Assembly (NCBI RefSeq): GCF_964340395.1
Contig: NC_135554.1
Coordinates: 8,777,475 to 8,841,474, forward strand
Source of the DNA: Glandiceps talaboti
Lineage: Eukaryota > Hemichordata > Enteropneusta > Spengelidae
DNA: 64,000 nt
Direction: 5' to 3'
Shown: positions 1 to 13,900 of the stretch, in pieces
Layout of the letters: each line of letters starts with the position of its first letter
How positions within the stretch are numbered: the first letter of the stretch is position 1
Made by a program: the position numbers and the translations under genes
The notes under the pieces: model-generated
What the model was told of the DNA's origin: nothing
The model's input: only the letters and a program-made list of their open reading frames with translations
The model's database searches: none

Positions 1-1746
1 GTAACCAGGCATTCTGGAGACTACAAAGACAACATATAATGCGTGTGTGTGTCTTGCTTACTTATGATCTTTAAAGGCTAGGGTTTCAATCCCAGGTTCT
101 TGCACTAGTGTAATGTTATCAGTGAAGTCGTAAGAATTACATGTACGTAGGGTTATTCTTTTTGTTCTGGACTAACTTTTTCTATAGCTCTGCTCAGAAA
201 ACTATTTTTCACAGCTGAATTTTAATCTTGATCTGAACTGAGCCTTTAAGTGTAGTACATTTATTGTGGGGTTTTATTTTTGATATGCATGCACTGCAAC
301 ATGTGCTGCATATCGAAAATTGTTTCAAGGTACAATGTACATGTAATCCCACATGAAAAGACCTATTACTGATTTTTATGATTCTGTGACTGCACACAGG
401 TACCCCAAGTAATGAATATGTTATTTGTTCAGTTTAACACGAGTGGTTGGGATTTGATTTTTGTCAAACACATGAAAATAGGCTTTGAATTATTATTGTG
501 TTTGGTGTGTATTGTTGTCTTTGTTGTGACGGCGTTCTCTCGGAGACAACCTAACGACGCAATCACGGTGACTACTGGTCCATGCACTCTATACCATTGT
601 ACACTTTTATCATGTACACACCCAAGACGTAACCTCTTTCTTCAAAGAATTGTTGGATAAGAAACCTGTTTTGTGCTGTGGTTCACTGGTGTACACATCT
701 GGTAATAGTTGTCTCATTTGTGACAGCTAAAGGAATTAAATAAATATTGCCTTAGAGAGAAAGCTGGTCTGTCTGCAGTACATGACACTGGAAAAGAGAC
801 AAACAGACAGATACATGTTCATGTACATGTAGTTGTGGTCCTCATCAAAGGAAAAGTCCAGTCAGATTTATTTCTACCTTTAGTACACATTTATTTACTA
901 AGTACTGCTGTCACTGTAGTGTGCCCTCTAATGATAGCCAAATTTTGTTGTTGTGAGTCAAAATTGAGAAAAACTGGGATTTCTTGTGAGCCACTCCATA
1001 GTAAGAGATAGGGGAACATCAAATTTTGGTGCATCACTAGAGAAATTATGTGCGTTAGTGGCACGTCAAATTGGTTTAGAGTGCACACTGGCTATCAGAG
1101 TATCATATTTAAAATAGTAGTAATCAAGTATACTAAGGCAGAAATAATTATTCTTGACTTTCCTTTTTAGTGTTTTGTGGCACAGCCTTAAAATAGATAA
1201 CATATGAACATCATCTAATTTTCATCACATGAATGTAAAATACACAGTCTGCTTGCAAGTCACTTATTACATAACCAAATGTCAAAATAAAGGACTATTT
1301 AATCTCAAGGTGAAGGGATGGAATAACTTAGAGAAAAGTTTCATGATGTAAATAAAGTTTTCTGTACTTTCATTACTCTCAATGACATATTTATGGTCTG
1401 TGATTTTGTACTGTCTTTCTTGGGTTTTTGTACACTGTCTTGTAATACGTTTAATGAGCTGAAATTAAAAAAAAACCCAGATGGTTGATATCAATTAACT
1501 CAGCAAAAGCAAAAAGTGTGAAATTTCATGTGAAGGAATGACATCTGTGGTGTCTAACTCAATTTTGTCTGGTCTAACTTTTGAAGTAGAAACCCACCAT
1601 CATAACATACAGTACTTTACATGTACGTATGCAAATCAATGTCAATATTATGTATAATATAAATTAACATATTTTTAAAACGTTGACGTTTTCAATCATA
1701 ATGTTATACTAACATAACTAACATTGCATACCTTTATTTGTTTCAG
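1..1746. other. Intron of gene A at left edge
   Basis: No exon could be supported here. A dispersed repeat copy lies at 73-244. The open frame 412-660 has no splice signals or composition that would mark it as coding. Read as intron upstream of the first visible LRR exon. Confidence 0.6.
73..244 (+). repeat. Dispersed repeat family R1, copy 1
   Basis: Starts AAAGGCTAGGGTTTCAATCC and ends near GATCTGAACTGAGCC. It aligns along its length with 14794-14957 and more weakly with 19012-19176. The internal GGTTTCAATCCC resembles a pol III B box, so it may be a SINE tail. Confidence 0.7.
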
Positions 1747-1903
1747 ATCACAAGTCTGGATGGATTATCACGGTTTGTTGCTATGGGTTCACTGGTCCTG
1801 TCTAACAATGACCTCACTTGGAAAGAACTGGCCAAGATGCGACACATGCATATCCTTGATCTCAGTCTCCATGGTAACCCACATTTAGAAAAAGATCCTT
1901 ATT
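1747..1903 (+). CDS. Gene A exon 1 in window (LRR)
   Basis: TTTCAG acceptor, GTAAGT donor, begins phase 0 and ends phase 1. It encodes residues 1-53 with two LRR strands (GSLVLSNNDL; MHILDLSLHGNPHLEKDPY). Loss of the preceding repeats at the window edge is expected. Confidence 0.85.
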
Positions 1904-4900
1904 GTAAGTATTTCAACTGGAGATAATAGGCAATGTAATATATCTTTGGCTTTGGTGCTTGTGAATTGCCTAGCAAGGTGTAATGTTTGTTGTGAAGCTA
2001 GTACTTGAAAATGTGAAGTGAAACATTTATTAAGACTTTTGTTCAAAACGTTCTTGACAATTGCCAGCCTGTGGCATAGTGAGTATAGCTTATGACTAGA
2101 CAACCCAGGAGGTCATGGGTTCAAATTCCGCTGTAGTCTGAGACCAGTTTAAACCCATGATGAACACACGGCTTGAGCATGGTTATGTACAGTTGATGTA
2201 TAGGCCGCTGTATTACACCAATCTCTGTTATTACTAGTAAATACATGTACAATAAGATGAATGGAAATTGTAAAATTTGGACAATTCAGGACTGATTACT
2301 CATAAGAGCCACTTGAGATACTAAATGTATTATGTTGCTAGGCCTTTGCAAAGACTTAACAGTGCCTTATTGAGGGGAAAAACAAATATGAAAAAGAAGA
2401 GAAACTAAAACTTTGTTTAAAACCTTGACATAAGTGATACTTCTTCCATAAAGTATTAGAAATTGAAGAGAGTAAAAATGATAGTATATTATTTTAAACC
2501 AACTTGTTTGTGTAGTTCACAATTATATACTTGAATAATCTTATCGGTAGTTTGTAAAAAGTTTGGATAAAAAGTTATTTTGTGTTGTCAAATTGCTGAT
2601 CATTTCAAATTGTGTATAGATTGGTAACGGTATATAGTATAGTTCTGCTTGCAGACCAAGTAGTCTGGACTCAATACTGACACTGTCAGCTTTTCCTTCT
2701 CCGTCCTGCAAAAAGATGTGTAACAAACCTGAAGCACTGTCTACATGTATCTTACAGGACCAGCAGTCAAGTATTAGCAATCGATTGACTATTTACTTAT
2801 TTGACATCTCTGACCATACAAATGTAGACCCTCCATGGTGGAAGGTCTATGCTCTGACTTATAATATTATATAATAGTTGTTACTTGAATGACCAAAAGT
2901 CACAAAATCGAATATTTCTATAATTCCAAATCTTGGGTTTTAAAACGTCCCTCCTTTACTTATGTGCGCTCAAAGGCATATTCAATATGGTGGTATACGC
3001 TCATGTACATACATATATTTAGGAAGGACATCTGAAATCATGAAAAGCTTCAATTTTTAGATTCTTTGATCTTGGTCATCTGAGTAAGATCTTTTGTTGT
3101 CGAAGAGATGTTAAATAAGTAGATAGTCATCGTTCATACTTGACCACTGGGTCTGAGATTGTTTGTTTGTTTGTTTGTTACTGGCATGCTAGGATCACGA
3201 TTGTTTACTCTGTCTGCAAGCAGGAGTCTATAGGTATAGTGCAATGTCATGTATTCCCTAACAACGTATATTGGTGGTTAGGTAAAGTACATGTACAACC
3301 AATTCATAGTATTATTGACGCACACACACACACACACACACACATAGGTACATGTACTTGGAATTCAAACCATGTCACAGCTTACATTGGCTGTCACACT
3401 GAGTCAATGAGGTACCATTATACGGATTTAAGAGTTCTAAATTATGTACAAGTGTGTACTGCCATTGTTGGTTTTTTAGGTCATTACAATGAAGCGTACT
3501 GACTTTTTAATACCAGGAGAGCTATAACAACAAACGTTGCTTGTCATCAAAGGAACTCAAACTTTCAAAGTCAAACACAGCAAAGTTCATTGTATCATAA
3601 CATTGCAATTTTTAGCCGGGGGTTGTAAAAGGCTGGGAGAAATCTATGTACATGTATAGGACCTGGTGCATAATTTGTATAATTCTGTCAAATCCGGGGC
3701 AGCTCAAATACATGCGTAATACTAAGTGAAAGGCATGTACTCCGAGTCCTACATGGTGTTTGCTCATGATTATCCCATCTCCACCAAGTTGAAAAATGTT
3801 CATTTGCAATGTCGGTAATTTTGCTAATTTTTAAGGATAACTTTTGCACTTTTTTAAATTTGTACATGTATATATTAGTATTATTCAAATTCATAATGTT
3901 AAATTCCATATGGTAGCCTATAGACATACTTAAGCATTTAAATTATGAGGGGAGTGTTAGGAGGTGAGGTGAATAGAATCCTGGCAAGTCAGACAGACTG
4001 GAACAGAGTTACAAACTTCATTGCTGTCATCACAAAATTAGTCTAGTGCTACATGTATCCGTGGCATCAAATCTATAGTGCTATCTGTGGTATCGAATTT
4101 CAAGATCTTTCTTTAGGTAGGGAACAACTTTTGATTCATTATTTGTCATTGAGCTAGATGTGGTAAAGAGATGATTTGACACCACAGCTAGTATCTACGT
4201 GTGGACTATCACAAAACATATCTTTTCAGACATTGTATTGATGTTGTTGTCTTCCTTTGTTGGGTAGGTCATCTTTTTATCCAGTGACACAACTTACAAC
4301 AAGTAATACATAAAATGGGAAGTCCTTGCTTTGATTAGAGACATTTAAAATAAAACAGCCACCAAACAAAATATAAAGTGTAGTAAGTGTTAGGACTACT
4401 GGGAAAATTACAAAAAAAATGTACATTTTATGTGTCTGACGAAATAAAGATGGTAACTGTGTAGTATATTATGAGGTTACCATGATTTATAAGCACACTG
4501 ATGTGTTGTTGTGTTTTGCTGCTTATCAGACAAATAAAGATTGGTCTGAGCTTTAAAAAGTTATTGTTATCCCATTACACAAAGTCCAGTCAGTGTTTCG
4601 TCATTCAGTGCTCTCCGAAGATTTAAAAGTCCAGAAGGCATTGTTCAGTTTGTGAACAGAAATGTGTGTACAGAAAGGGTGCAGTTCTAGATGCGTAATG
4701 AACACAGTCTTCATTCTATACAAGAATACAAAAGTGAACATTTTATGACAAATATATCCAACTCCCTGTAGACTCGAGTATTGTAAAGGGGGAGAAGAAG
4801 CTCTTGATTCTTAAATAAACAATTGTGTTAGTCTTTACTCATGATACTATTTAGATAAGAGTGAAGGTTTTTAATTGGCAAAGTTTGATGCTTTAATTGG

Positions 4901-7900
4901 ATGATGGGTATCATTGTCTGCTAGATCAAAATGTAAATAAGACTGATAAACTTTAAGCACCGTAGGCCATTCAGAAAGCAATTGTTGCCAAAGATATCAT
5001 GATTAGTCTTCTTCATTAATACATTCAGTCTATTTCTAGAGTAGTTTGTAATGTGGAAATACAGAGAAGGTATCAGCACAGTTGTTGATGTGTATTCTTG
5101 TTGTGTTTTTTGTTGGTAGTCAGTAGTTTTGTCAGGGTGGTAAATAGATACAATCTGCTGTTTGTCCACCAATTATTTTTGGTTCCTCCAAAATTGACTT
5201 TCCTTGTACCTGTGTTGGGGGTCTATTTTGTACAAATCTTATGTCACATACATGCTCACCCTGTTAGTAGTAAGTTTCTAAAGTTTCATTCATTAAATGA
5301 AGTATCAGATATGACAATCCACACATCAAATTTTAGCAGACTGAACTCCCCTTTCAGTTACCAGAGTTTCCTAATCTTAAATAAAGTACTGTTATATGTA
5401 TTCCACCCTTTGAGATATGAAAGTATGACATACTTTGGGGTTGTGATGCATAAGCTGTTCAACTTTATAAAGAAAATTGAACTTTTGATCTGTCATGTTT
5501 GATGATCCTCATCAGAATGACAAATTCCACCATAATTGTACCTGCCCTCTAGGTGAGGTGACATCCTCAGGATCAATTGGAAACTGAAAGTTATTTTTAC
5601 TAAAATGCAGCAAGGGGACAAATTTCTCTCAAAATCAAAGTTCATCAATTCTCTCCAAACGTTGATCCTGGTCCTTTTGAAATAATAAAAAAAAATTGTT
5701 GGTTCATCGTCTTGTTTTCAATGAAAAATCATCAATCTTTTATTTTCCTGTTGAGTTAACACAGTAGTTGGCGGCCATATTGGATTCTGAAATTACTAAA
5801 TTTTGATATCATTTTGAACTCTATTTCTCAAAAATTTGTATGGTGAACCCCCATTTTTTTCATTGATTTCAACTGAGAATTAGTTGAGGTTTTCTTGAAC
5901 AAAGTAACAGCAAAAGTTTAATGAGTTTATTTCCGAGATACATTTCACTTTAAAACAGTTTGTATTATGACAGTAACCTTTGTACTTCATTTGATATTAC
6001 AAAGCTCTCACTTGATCTACTAAGCTGATGAATAATTTTGATCATGTATGAAGATGACAAATTTGAACTGAAAATTTGAAATGAAATGGTCAAGTCTATC
6101 AGTACAGATAGTCTATAAGATACAACATTTGTGCCACAATATTAGCTACATATACTACTGGTTTAGAAGCCGAACAGGGCTGAACAACAAAATGAATCTT
6201 ACTTACAGTCTAATGTACAGACTACTTCAGAATCTCTAACCCAGATTTCATAGACAACATGAACTATATATCAATTTCTGAGTATCTCCAGCTATTTTAT
6301 GTGTTCAGTTTTACCAATGAATGAATGAATGAAAGAATGAATTACTAGTATACAGTTACGTTTTACTCTTAACTTTTGTTTTATTATAGATCGGATACAT
6401 GTAATAGACTGTCTTCCCAATGTGTGGATGTTAGATGGGAGGATTATCACAAGTAAGTATTTCTAGATTTTAATTGTCTATATGCAATGATGGAGTGGTA
6501 GACCTTTTGTATATTGCCTAATACATTATCAAGCTTTCGAACTGTCTTGGTTCGACTATCCACATCAGAATGACAAATTCCATTATGGTAACTTTGACTT
6601 ACTTATAAGTATGTTATAACCTGTGTAAGTCACTTGATCTTAAGCTGATAACATTGTTTGGTGTTTTGTGTATTGTAAATTACAGTTCAGTTTATGATAC
6701 TTCGCCATGAAATACAAGGCGCAAACATATAAAATCAAGAACTGATAGGTTAATGTGCTGTAAAAACACAAGTAACAGAAAGTATGGTAACCACCAACTT
6801 TTAAATGAAAGGAATTATGAAAGAGTTCCTTGTAGAAAGACGAGACTTCACTCTTATTGTATTATACTATTATACATGTATAATGAACAACAACGTCTGG
6901 TACATGTGGTAGATTGTTGAAGTCCAATTGATGCTTGCAGATGTCCATATTAATTGTTAGGTAAAATATTGTCTTTAGATCCAAAGCTGGAAAGCTTAAC
7001 TTTAAATCTATCAATACTCAAAAAACTTACTGCATTCTACTCAATGGTGTGGTATGAAAATGAAAAATCTATATGGCATGCTGTATATGTTAGCACTGAA
7101 CCAGGAACATCTAATTGCTTTAGAATATATGGTTACATTTATGCTGAGTATCATTATGTGATGGGGGCTATGATATATAATATGTTAGAATGGTATAAAT
7201 TTAAGTATGTCATTTCAACATGCATGACAGATTTTTTTTAGGGAAGTAAGTTGTTCAATCCAAATAGTACATTTATGACTGTGTTTTCATTTCTAGCTGC
7301 TGAGAGGCTGCAAGTTGAACATTTCTTTCAAGACTCTGCACTACAAGACCATCCTGTGGTGAGTGTAAACTTTTTGTAATTCATATCACCTTTGAGTTCC
7401 TGTTTGTTCATGAATCTACATGTACATGTAACAGGCATAGTTTCACCTGTGAGGGCGCTGTTCACATTTTAAAAGCAATCCATTGCTGTACACAGTACTT
7501 TATTGGTTAAAGTGACAGGAAAGTACTATTTTACTGTATACTTCATTCTGGCATCAAAAATACTACCAAACCAGTGTGACGATAGAGTTTCAATAAGGCA
7601 TCACAATGTTGTTTTAAGTCTTACCAACATTTTTTGTTACAAATTACATAAAACAAAATACTGATAGCGTACAAGCATATACTGTGATACATTTTATCTC
7701 ATTGTAAAAAACATTATGTGAGATGTAAAAACAATCATGTCACCTAATTGAAACTGTATAGTCTTTCTGTGTTGGTAGTAGTATACATACGTTATAGTAA
7801 TCTTTATTTATGCTGGATAGTTCTTTAAGTACTGTATATAAACACTTGTCCAAGAAGTCCAGTGAGGGCCATCCCTCATATCTATCAGTTACAGTTTCAA

Positions 7901-10900
7901 TTATCAATATCAGTTGTTGCTCATTTATAAATTGTAGTATGATTTACTATAAGGAATTAAAATGAGTGATTATTTGTATTGCACTATTTATTTCATAACA
8001 GAGGCACAAATTATCCAGAGAACTATTTATTCCATCTTCAATGAAGAAAATTGAAGTCAATGGTATATTTGGTAAGAAGGTAAGTTGTGTGATTTAACTA
8101 TATAAACAAAAGGTTACTGTAGTACTGCCTGTGGTGGCGCTGTTCATGTGTCAACACACTCCCAAATGTTTGTTGTGGTTTCAGACATAATCTAACCATG
8201 TATTATCTGAACATTATTGCAATTCATGTGAATCAGTGTGTACCTTATGTTTGATGTGCACAAACAATTTTACATGTCAAAAACCCTTAGGTCATGAGTA
8301 TTTTCCAGCTGAATGAAGAAAAATATTGGAGAATAACATAATTATACCAGTGCCAGTAATACTGGGGGAAGTAATGGGGCGTTGTCGTGACATAGAACAA
8401 CCAGAGTATATATTCTATATTTTTTGTTCAACTTGGCTTGTACATGGTATAATGTATATTGTTATTTCAATACAGACATCACATTTGATGGCAAGGTTTC
8501 CACTTTCTGGTGCTAAGAACATAGACACAGACAATAGAAGATTAAAATATCTTGCATTTAATTTACAACGAGATCTTCTGCTTGAAGTTCAACATACATC
8601 ATAGTAAGTATTGATTGGTGTCAAGAACATAGTATTTGACAGAATCTTTCTGATGGATTCCGATACAAGGAGTGATTCACAATGTAGCTTGTACAGGGGT
8701 TTTTCTTAGATTAGCATGAGAATAACAAAAACAAATACACAAAGAAGCTAGCAAACAAACAAACAAACAGACAGACAGACAGACAAACAGACAAACAGTG
8801 AATGTAGTTACAGTATGTGAAAAATAAATAAATCTATGTAGAATGTCATGATAAGTCAGGTCTCTCAGGTCTCATTGGCTGTGATCGTAAGTGAAATGAG
8901 ATGACCAATGTCTGAGAGTGGCCTGTCTCAGTGTACCGTACAGAGACAGCTACATTTGTATCTATGAAGCAGGGTGTAGGATTGGATGTTGGGTTTAGGG
9001 TTGGAAGGGGGGGGGGGGGAGACTCTGTACATGTACATTTTCTAAGTTTTAACCAAAAGTTTTTTTATAATAAGATTTCAATTACTGTAGTTCAAGAATG
9101 AATGTTTTTTTTTTTTATTTTGGTTCATGTCATACATACGGTACAATAGCCAGGAAATTATTGTGGATAATTCTAAACTTTCGATTGTATTTCATCATCA
9201 TCATCATCAGGACTGTATCTCTTTAGGGTAACTGAAACACAAGAACTTTGAATTAAAAATATTATGCTATATGTAACTACATGCAGGTATATATATCTAT
9301 GGTGCATATGCATACACATACTAGATAGAATGGAAATATCGTTTTTCAACTTGTGAGAATAACTTTGACTTCTAAGAAAGAAGAAAGTATAATTTTCTTT
9401 GTTGATAAATGTTGTATATTTTACTTTCTTTGCAGTGATCCTAGGGTGGCATTACCAGATACTTTCCTAGAGGATCTTCTAGATGCTAGACCTGCTGACA
9501 GGGAGAGATGCAATATGCTTTTACTACTTCTGGTTGCTTCTTTAGAGTTTGTTATACCAACATTTTTAATGAATGAAACTTTAGAAACTGCAAAACTTAG
9601 TGTAATGGGGTAAGTATACAATTATAAGATTTGTACAAAGTAAATCCCCAAACACAGCAGAACTTACAAAGTAAAAATATATGTGGGTGTCTGTAACACA
9701 AGGGTAACCAGTATTAGATTTTTGTCATGATAATACAGTGTAATGAACCTTGCAAAGAACTTGATTTAATAAGTGAAATATTACAGGTAATATGACTGAA
9801 CCCTGTGATATGTGAGTACCAGCAGGACATAGTTTGGAAATTTATAGGGTTCTGTTATCATTACATTTGTTTATCTAAAAACAGCAAAGTTTGTAAAAAA
9901 AAAATATAACTGTATGCGATTTCTCATGTACATGGAACAAAACAATCTTGTACTTATTTGCACACAACTACATGTATGTGTGGCAGTGGAAATAACAACA
10001 CTGTGTGCACATCGATGCAAGTTGTCACTGGCACATACATTGTATGTAACAATACATGAAAAACAGTGTTTACAAATCGACTTTATTAGAATGGCCAAGT
10101 AGCAAACTTGGCCATTATTGTTAATTATCAATGTTTGAATGCTGGTATGTATGAGCATGAAACAGTTGAATATGACTGGGTGTTCAAGGTTGTACCAGTC
10201 TCATTTGTTGAGAACACGAAATTGATATTATGACCCATTGTCAATCCATGCACTCCGTTTTCAAGATTTAAATTATAATCAATGTTACCTGCTACTAACC
10301 TATACTAATGCTGTTATTTATTTTACAGGTATGTACCGTGTATGGATTTGTTTTTATTGCCAAGAAAAGAAAGATGTAAAATTGTGTCTATTCTACTCAG
10401 TGCTGTCAAAGTCGACAGAGATGAGAAAGAGGTAAACATTGCCAGTATTTTAAGTGATCATCTAGCCCCATTTCCCATGTATTACCCCTCATTGGATCCG
10501 TTTTTTTAGCATTCAAATATAAATGTGTTCACCATCACTAAAGTCTGTGCCTAGATACATTGTATCTAGTATTGTAGAGGTATCCCTATTTTGTACTTGT
10601 AATGGGAATTATTACATTATTACAGTTTTAGACAGTCATTGGGCAGACTATAAGTATATTATATATCAAACATGAACTGTACATATACAGTGTTTGATAT
10701 AACCCTTTATAATATACCTAGTGATAATGCTGTGCCATGATTCGCTAGAATCAGTCACGTGATAGGAAAATAGAATGACTACTTCCCTTGGGGAAATAGT
10801 CCCATCAATTTTTACATGGTCACGTGACCGCCGCGCGTTCACAGCAGGTCAAAATGGCAGCTTCTGACGATGTCGTCTGCCACCGCGAGTTCACAGCATG

Positions 10901-13900
10901 AGGTATATTATAAAACACATATTGCCTGGCCTATATTCGGGCTATAGCACCCGTTCATTACCCCCTCGTGACTGTGAGTTACCAGAATCACATGCTATTT
11001 CCCTCGGCCTTTGGCCTCGGGAAATAGCATGTGATTCTGGTAACTCACAGTCCCTCGGGTGTAATAAACGGGTGCTATAGCCCTCATGGCCAGGCAATAT
11101 GTGTTCATTATAACCCTTTTCCAAAACTCTATTTATTCTATGGTCAAAGTACTCTGTTTGACTCAGGACTAAACTATGGACTGTACTATTATGTATGAAC
11201 TGTAATATCTATGCTTTGCATATATAGTGAAAAGCACACACACAAAAAAACTGTAGTAGTAACTTTATATACATGCTCAGTCTATTGAACAATATTTGAC
11301 TCGTATTTTTGGTATTTGACTCATGATCAGCTCATAGGCCCTTAGCCTTCTTAGCTGTAATTGATATGGTATATGATATGATATATGATAATATATGGTA
11401 TGATATGATGTGGTATGGTGTGGTGATGTGAGGTGAGGTGAGGTGAGGTGAGGTGAGGTGAGGTGAGGTGAGGTAAGGTGAGGCCATCTTCCACAAGATG
11501 GTGATTTATATGACATTTAGGTATGTACCCGGTACATGAAATCTTTTTTTTTTCATCTTTCACAGGATGGTGGTTTATATGACAGACTATATTTGTGTTT
11601 GTACTACACTGTGTCAGAACTCAACAAGAGACATCTTCTAGGAAGTCCATCTACACAAAGGAAGAAGACTTCCATTAATCCCACGTAAATATTCATTCCA
11701 TTCATTTCCTTCTACATTCCTAAATCTCTTAGCGTATCTTACTTGGAATTGTTTTGTATCAGTGACGTAGAAAATACTGAGAATGAATGAGGAATTAACA
11801 GTTTGTATAACAGAAGGCCTTGTCATTATAAAGATGAGAGTATATTGTGTCTTGAAATGAATGGACAGAACCTTATTACAACTTAGATGGAGCATGCTAG
11901 GGGGAGGAGATTGAGAATGCTGGGGGGAGGAGATGGAGAATGCTGGGGGGGGGGAGATGGAGAATGCTAGGGGGAGGAGATGGAGAATGCTAGGGGGAGG
12001 AGATGGAGAATGCTGGGGGGGGGAGATGGAGAATGCTAGGGGGAGGAGATGGAGAATGCTAGGGGGAGAAGATGGAGAATGCTAGGGGAGGAGATTGAGA
12101 ATGCTAGGGGGGGAGATTGAGAATGCTAGGGGAGGAGATTGAGAATGCTAGGGGGAGGGGATGGAGAATGGTAGGGGGAGGAGATGGAGAATGCTAGGGG
12201 GAGGGGATGGAGAATGCTAGGGGGAGGGGATGGAGAATGCTAGGGGGAGGAGATGGAGAATGCTAGGGGGAGGGGATGGAGAATGGTAGGGGGAGGAGAT
12301 GGAGAATGCTTTGGGGGGTTGAGGGGGAGGGGAGAGCCTTTGTCATTATAGTGATGAGAGTATGTTGTCTAGAAATGAATGGGCAGAACCATTTTACAGC
12401 GTAGATGGAGAATGTTGAGGGATGGGAGTGGGGAGACATACATTTTTTTCCAGTTTGACCATTTTATCATGATACATGTAGGACTGCATCTTTTCTAAAT
12501 TCTGAAAAAAACTCAGAAGACCCAGTACTACTGTAATGTTAGTTCTTGGTACATGAAATGGAATATTACTGCCAAGGTGCAACATAAAAATGATGAACCT
12601 TCGATTTCTTGGTCGACACAACTTTTAAAAACTAGACTGCAAACTTTCCTTGTTTAATATTGTCTCTTTGTGTAATTTTGTACAAATTAGATATCGAGAG
12701 TACAAGTGTCTACTAGCAGCTGAAGTAATCCAACTTCTATGCATTGTACCAGCCTTCTTTGATTACATTGAAAGAGATAATGGAGTTATTAGTTTACTCA
12801 TCATTGCCACTGGAGATAGCACAATAGTTGATAGAATTGGTGAACAGTTACAAGAAATCCACCGTGATGGGGTAGGTGTTTGAAATTTCCTATCATTGCC
12901 ACCAGAGATAGCACAATAATTGATGAAATTGATGAACAGTTACAGCAAATCCACTGTGATGGGGTAGGTGCACAGTAGTTGATAGAATTGGTGAACTGTT
13001 ACAACAAATCCACCATGATGGGGCAAGCATGTTTTACTAGTACACAGTTGTTTATGTGTTTGTGTTTGTGTTTGTGTTTGTGTTTGTGTTTGTGTTTGTG
13101 TTTGTGTTTGTGTTTGTGTTTGTGTAAAGGTATAATATTGTACTGAGCTGCGTTAGCACCATGGGTGGTGCTTTCATTGTTTTCTTTTCTCGTAGTGGGG
13201 AAATTGGGAATTTGCTCTGACATGCCTTCTGCACAATGGTTGAAACCTGAGTGTATTGTTTAACAAACACTGTAATAGGTGGAGTGCATTGCTTTATGAC
13301 TACGTCTATTCTAGTATGGCTGGAGGGGTGGGGGTGGGGGGTGGGGGTGGGGGTGTAGCTATTATATAATGTATGATTTTAGCTCTTTGTATGTAAATCC
13401 ATATACACATACAAAAAGTTCCAATGCCTTCAGACTTTATCTTTGTATTGCTGTGGTTATGTAAATCAGTAGAAGTAGGCATTTATTTATTGATTGCCTG
13501 TCTCTAAAAGTGAAAGCCATAAATATCTTTATCTTATTTTGCTGTTACGTTATCCAGGCTGACGTGAGAAGAATATATGAAGATATTGCTGAGACTCTTC
13601 TAGAAGCCATCCAACAGAATGCCAAGAACGTCTTAAACAGACAAATATCACCTCGAGCCCAGTCCAAATATTTACTAACAGTAAGTGACATTGTCATGAC
13701 GACATCATGTATTAAAGAGAAATAATGTCTATTATACCACAGTTGTAGGTAGACTGAAAGGTAATGTTGATCTGTCTGTCGTTTTGTTAACGTTTACACC
13801 AATTGAACAGTGTCTGTTGCTATGGACCACTGGTGTTAGTGACAGCAGTGTAGAGATGTCTCAATGATAAATCTTTCAGTTTAAGTTGGAGGTTATTTTT

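Noticed and set aside
412-660. 82-codon open frame at left edge
   Set aside because: No acceptor/donor pair in phase with exon 1747-1903, no LRR pattern, composition like intron.
2066-2140. tRNA gene
   Set aside because: A and B box-like words are present but no cloverleaf could be drawn and the sequence runs on as repeat; kept as a possible SINE.
6954-7241. 95-codon open frame in gene A intron
   Set aside because: Exons 2 and 3 join in phase without it; AT-driven residue composition.
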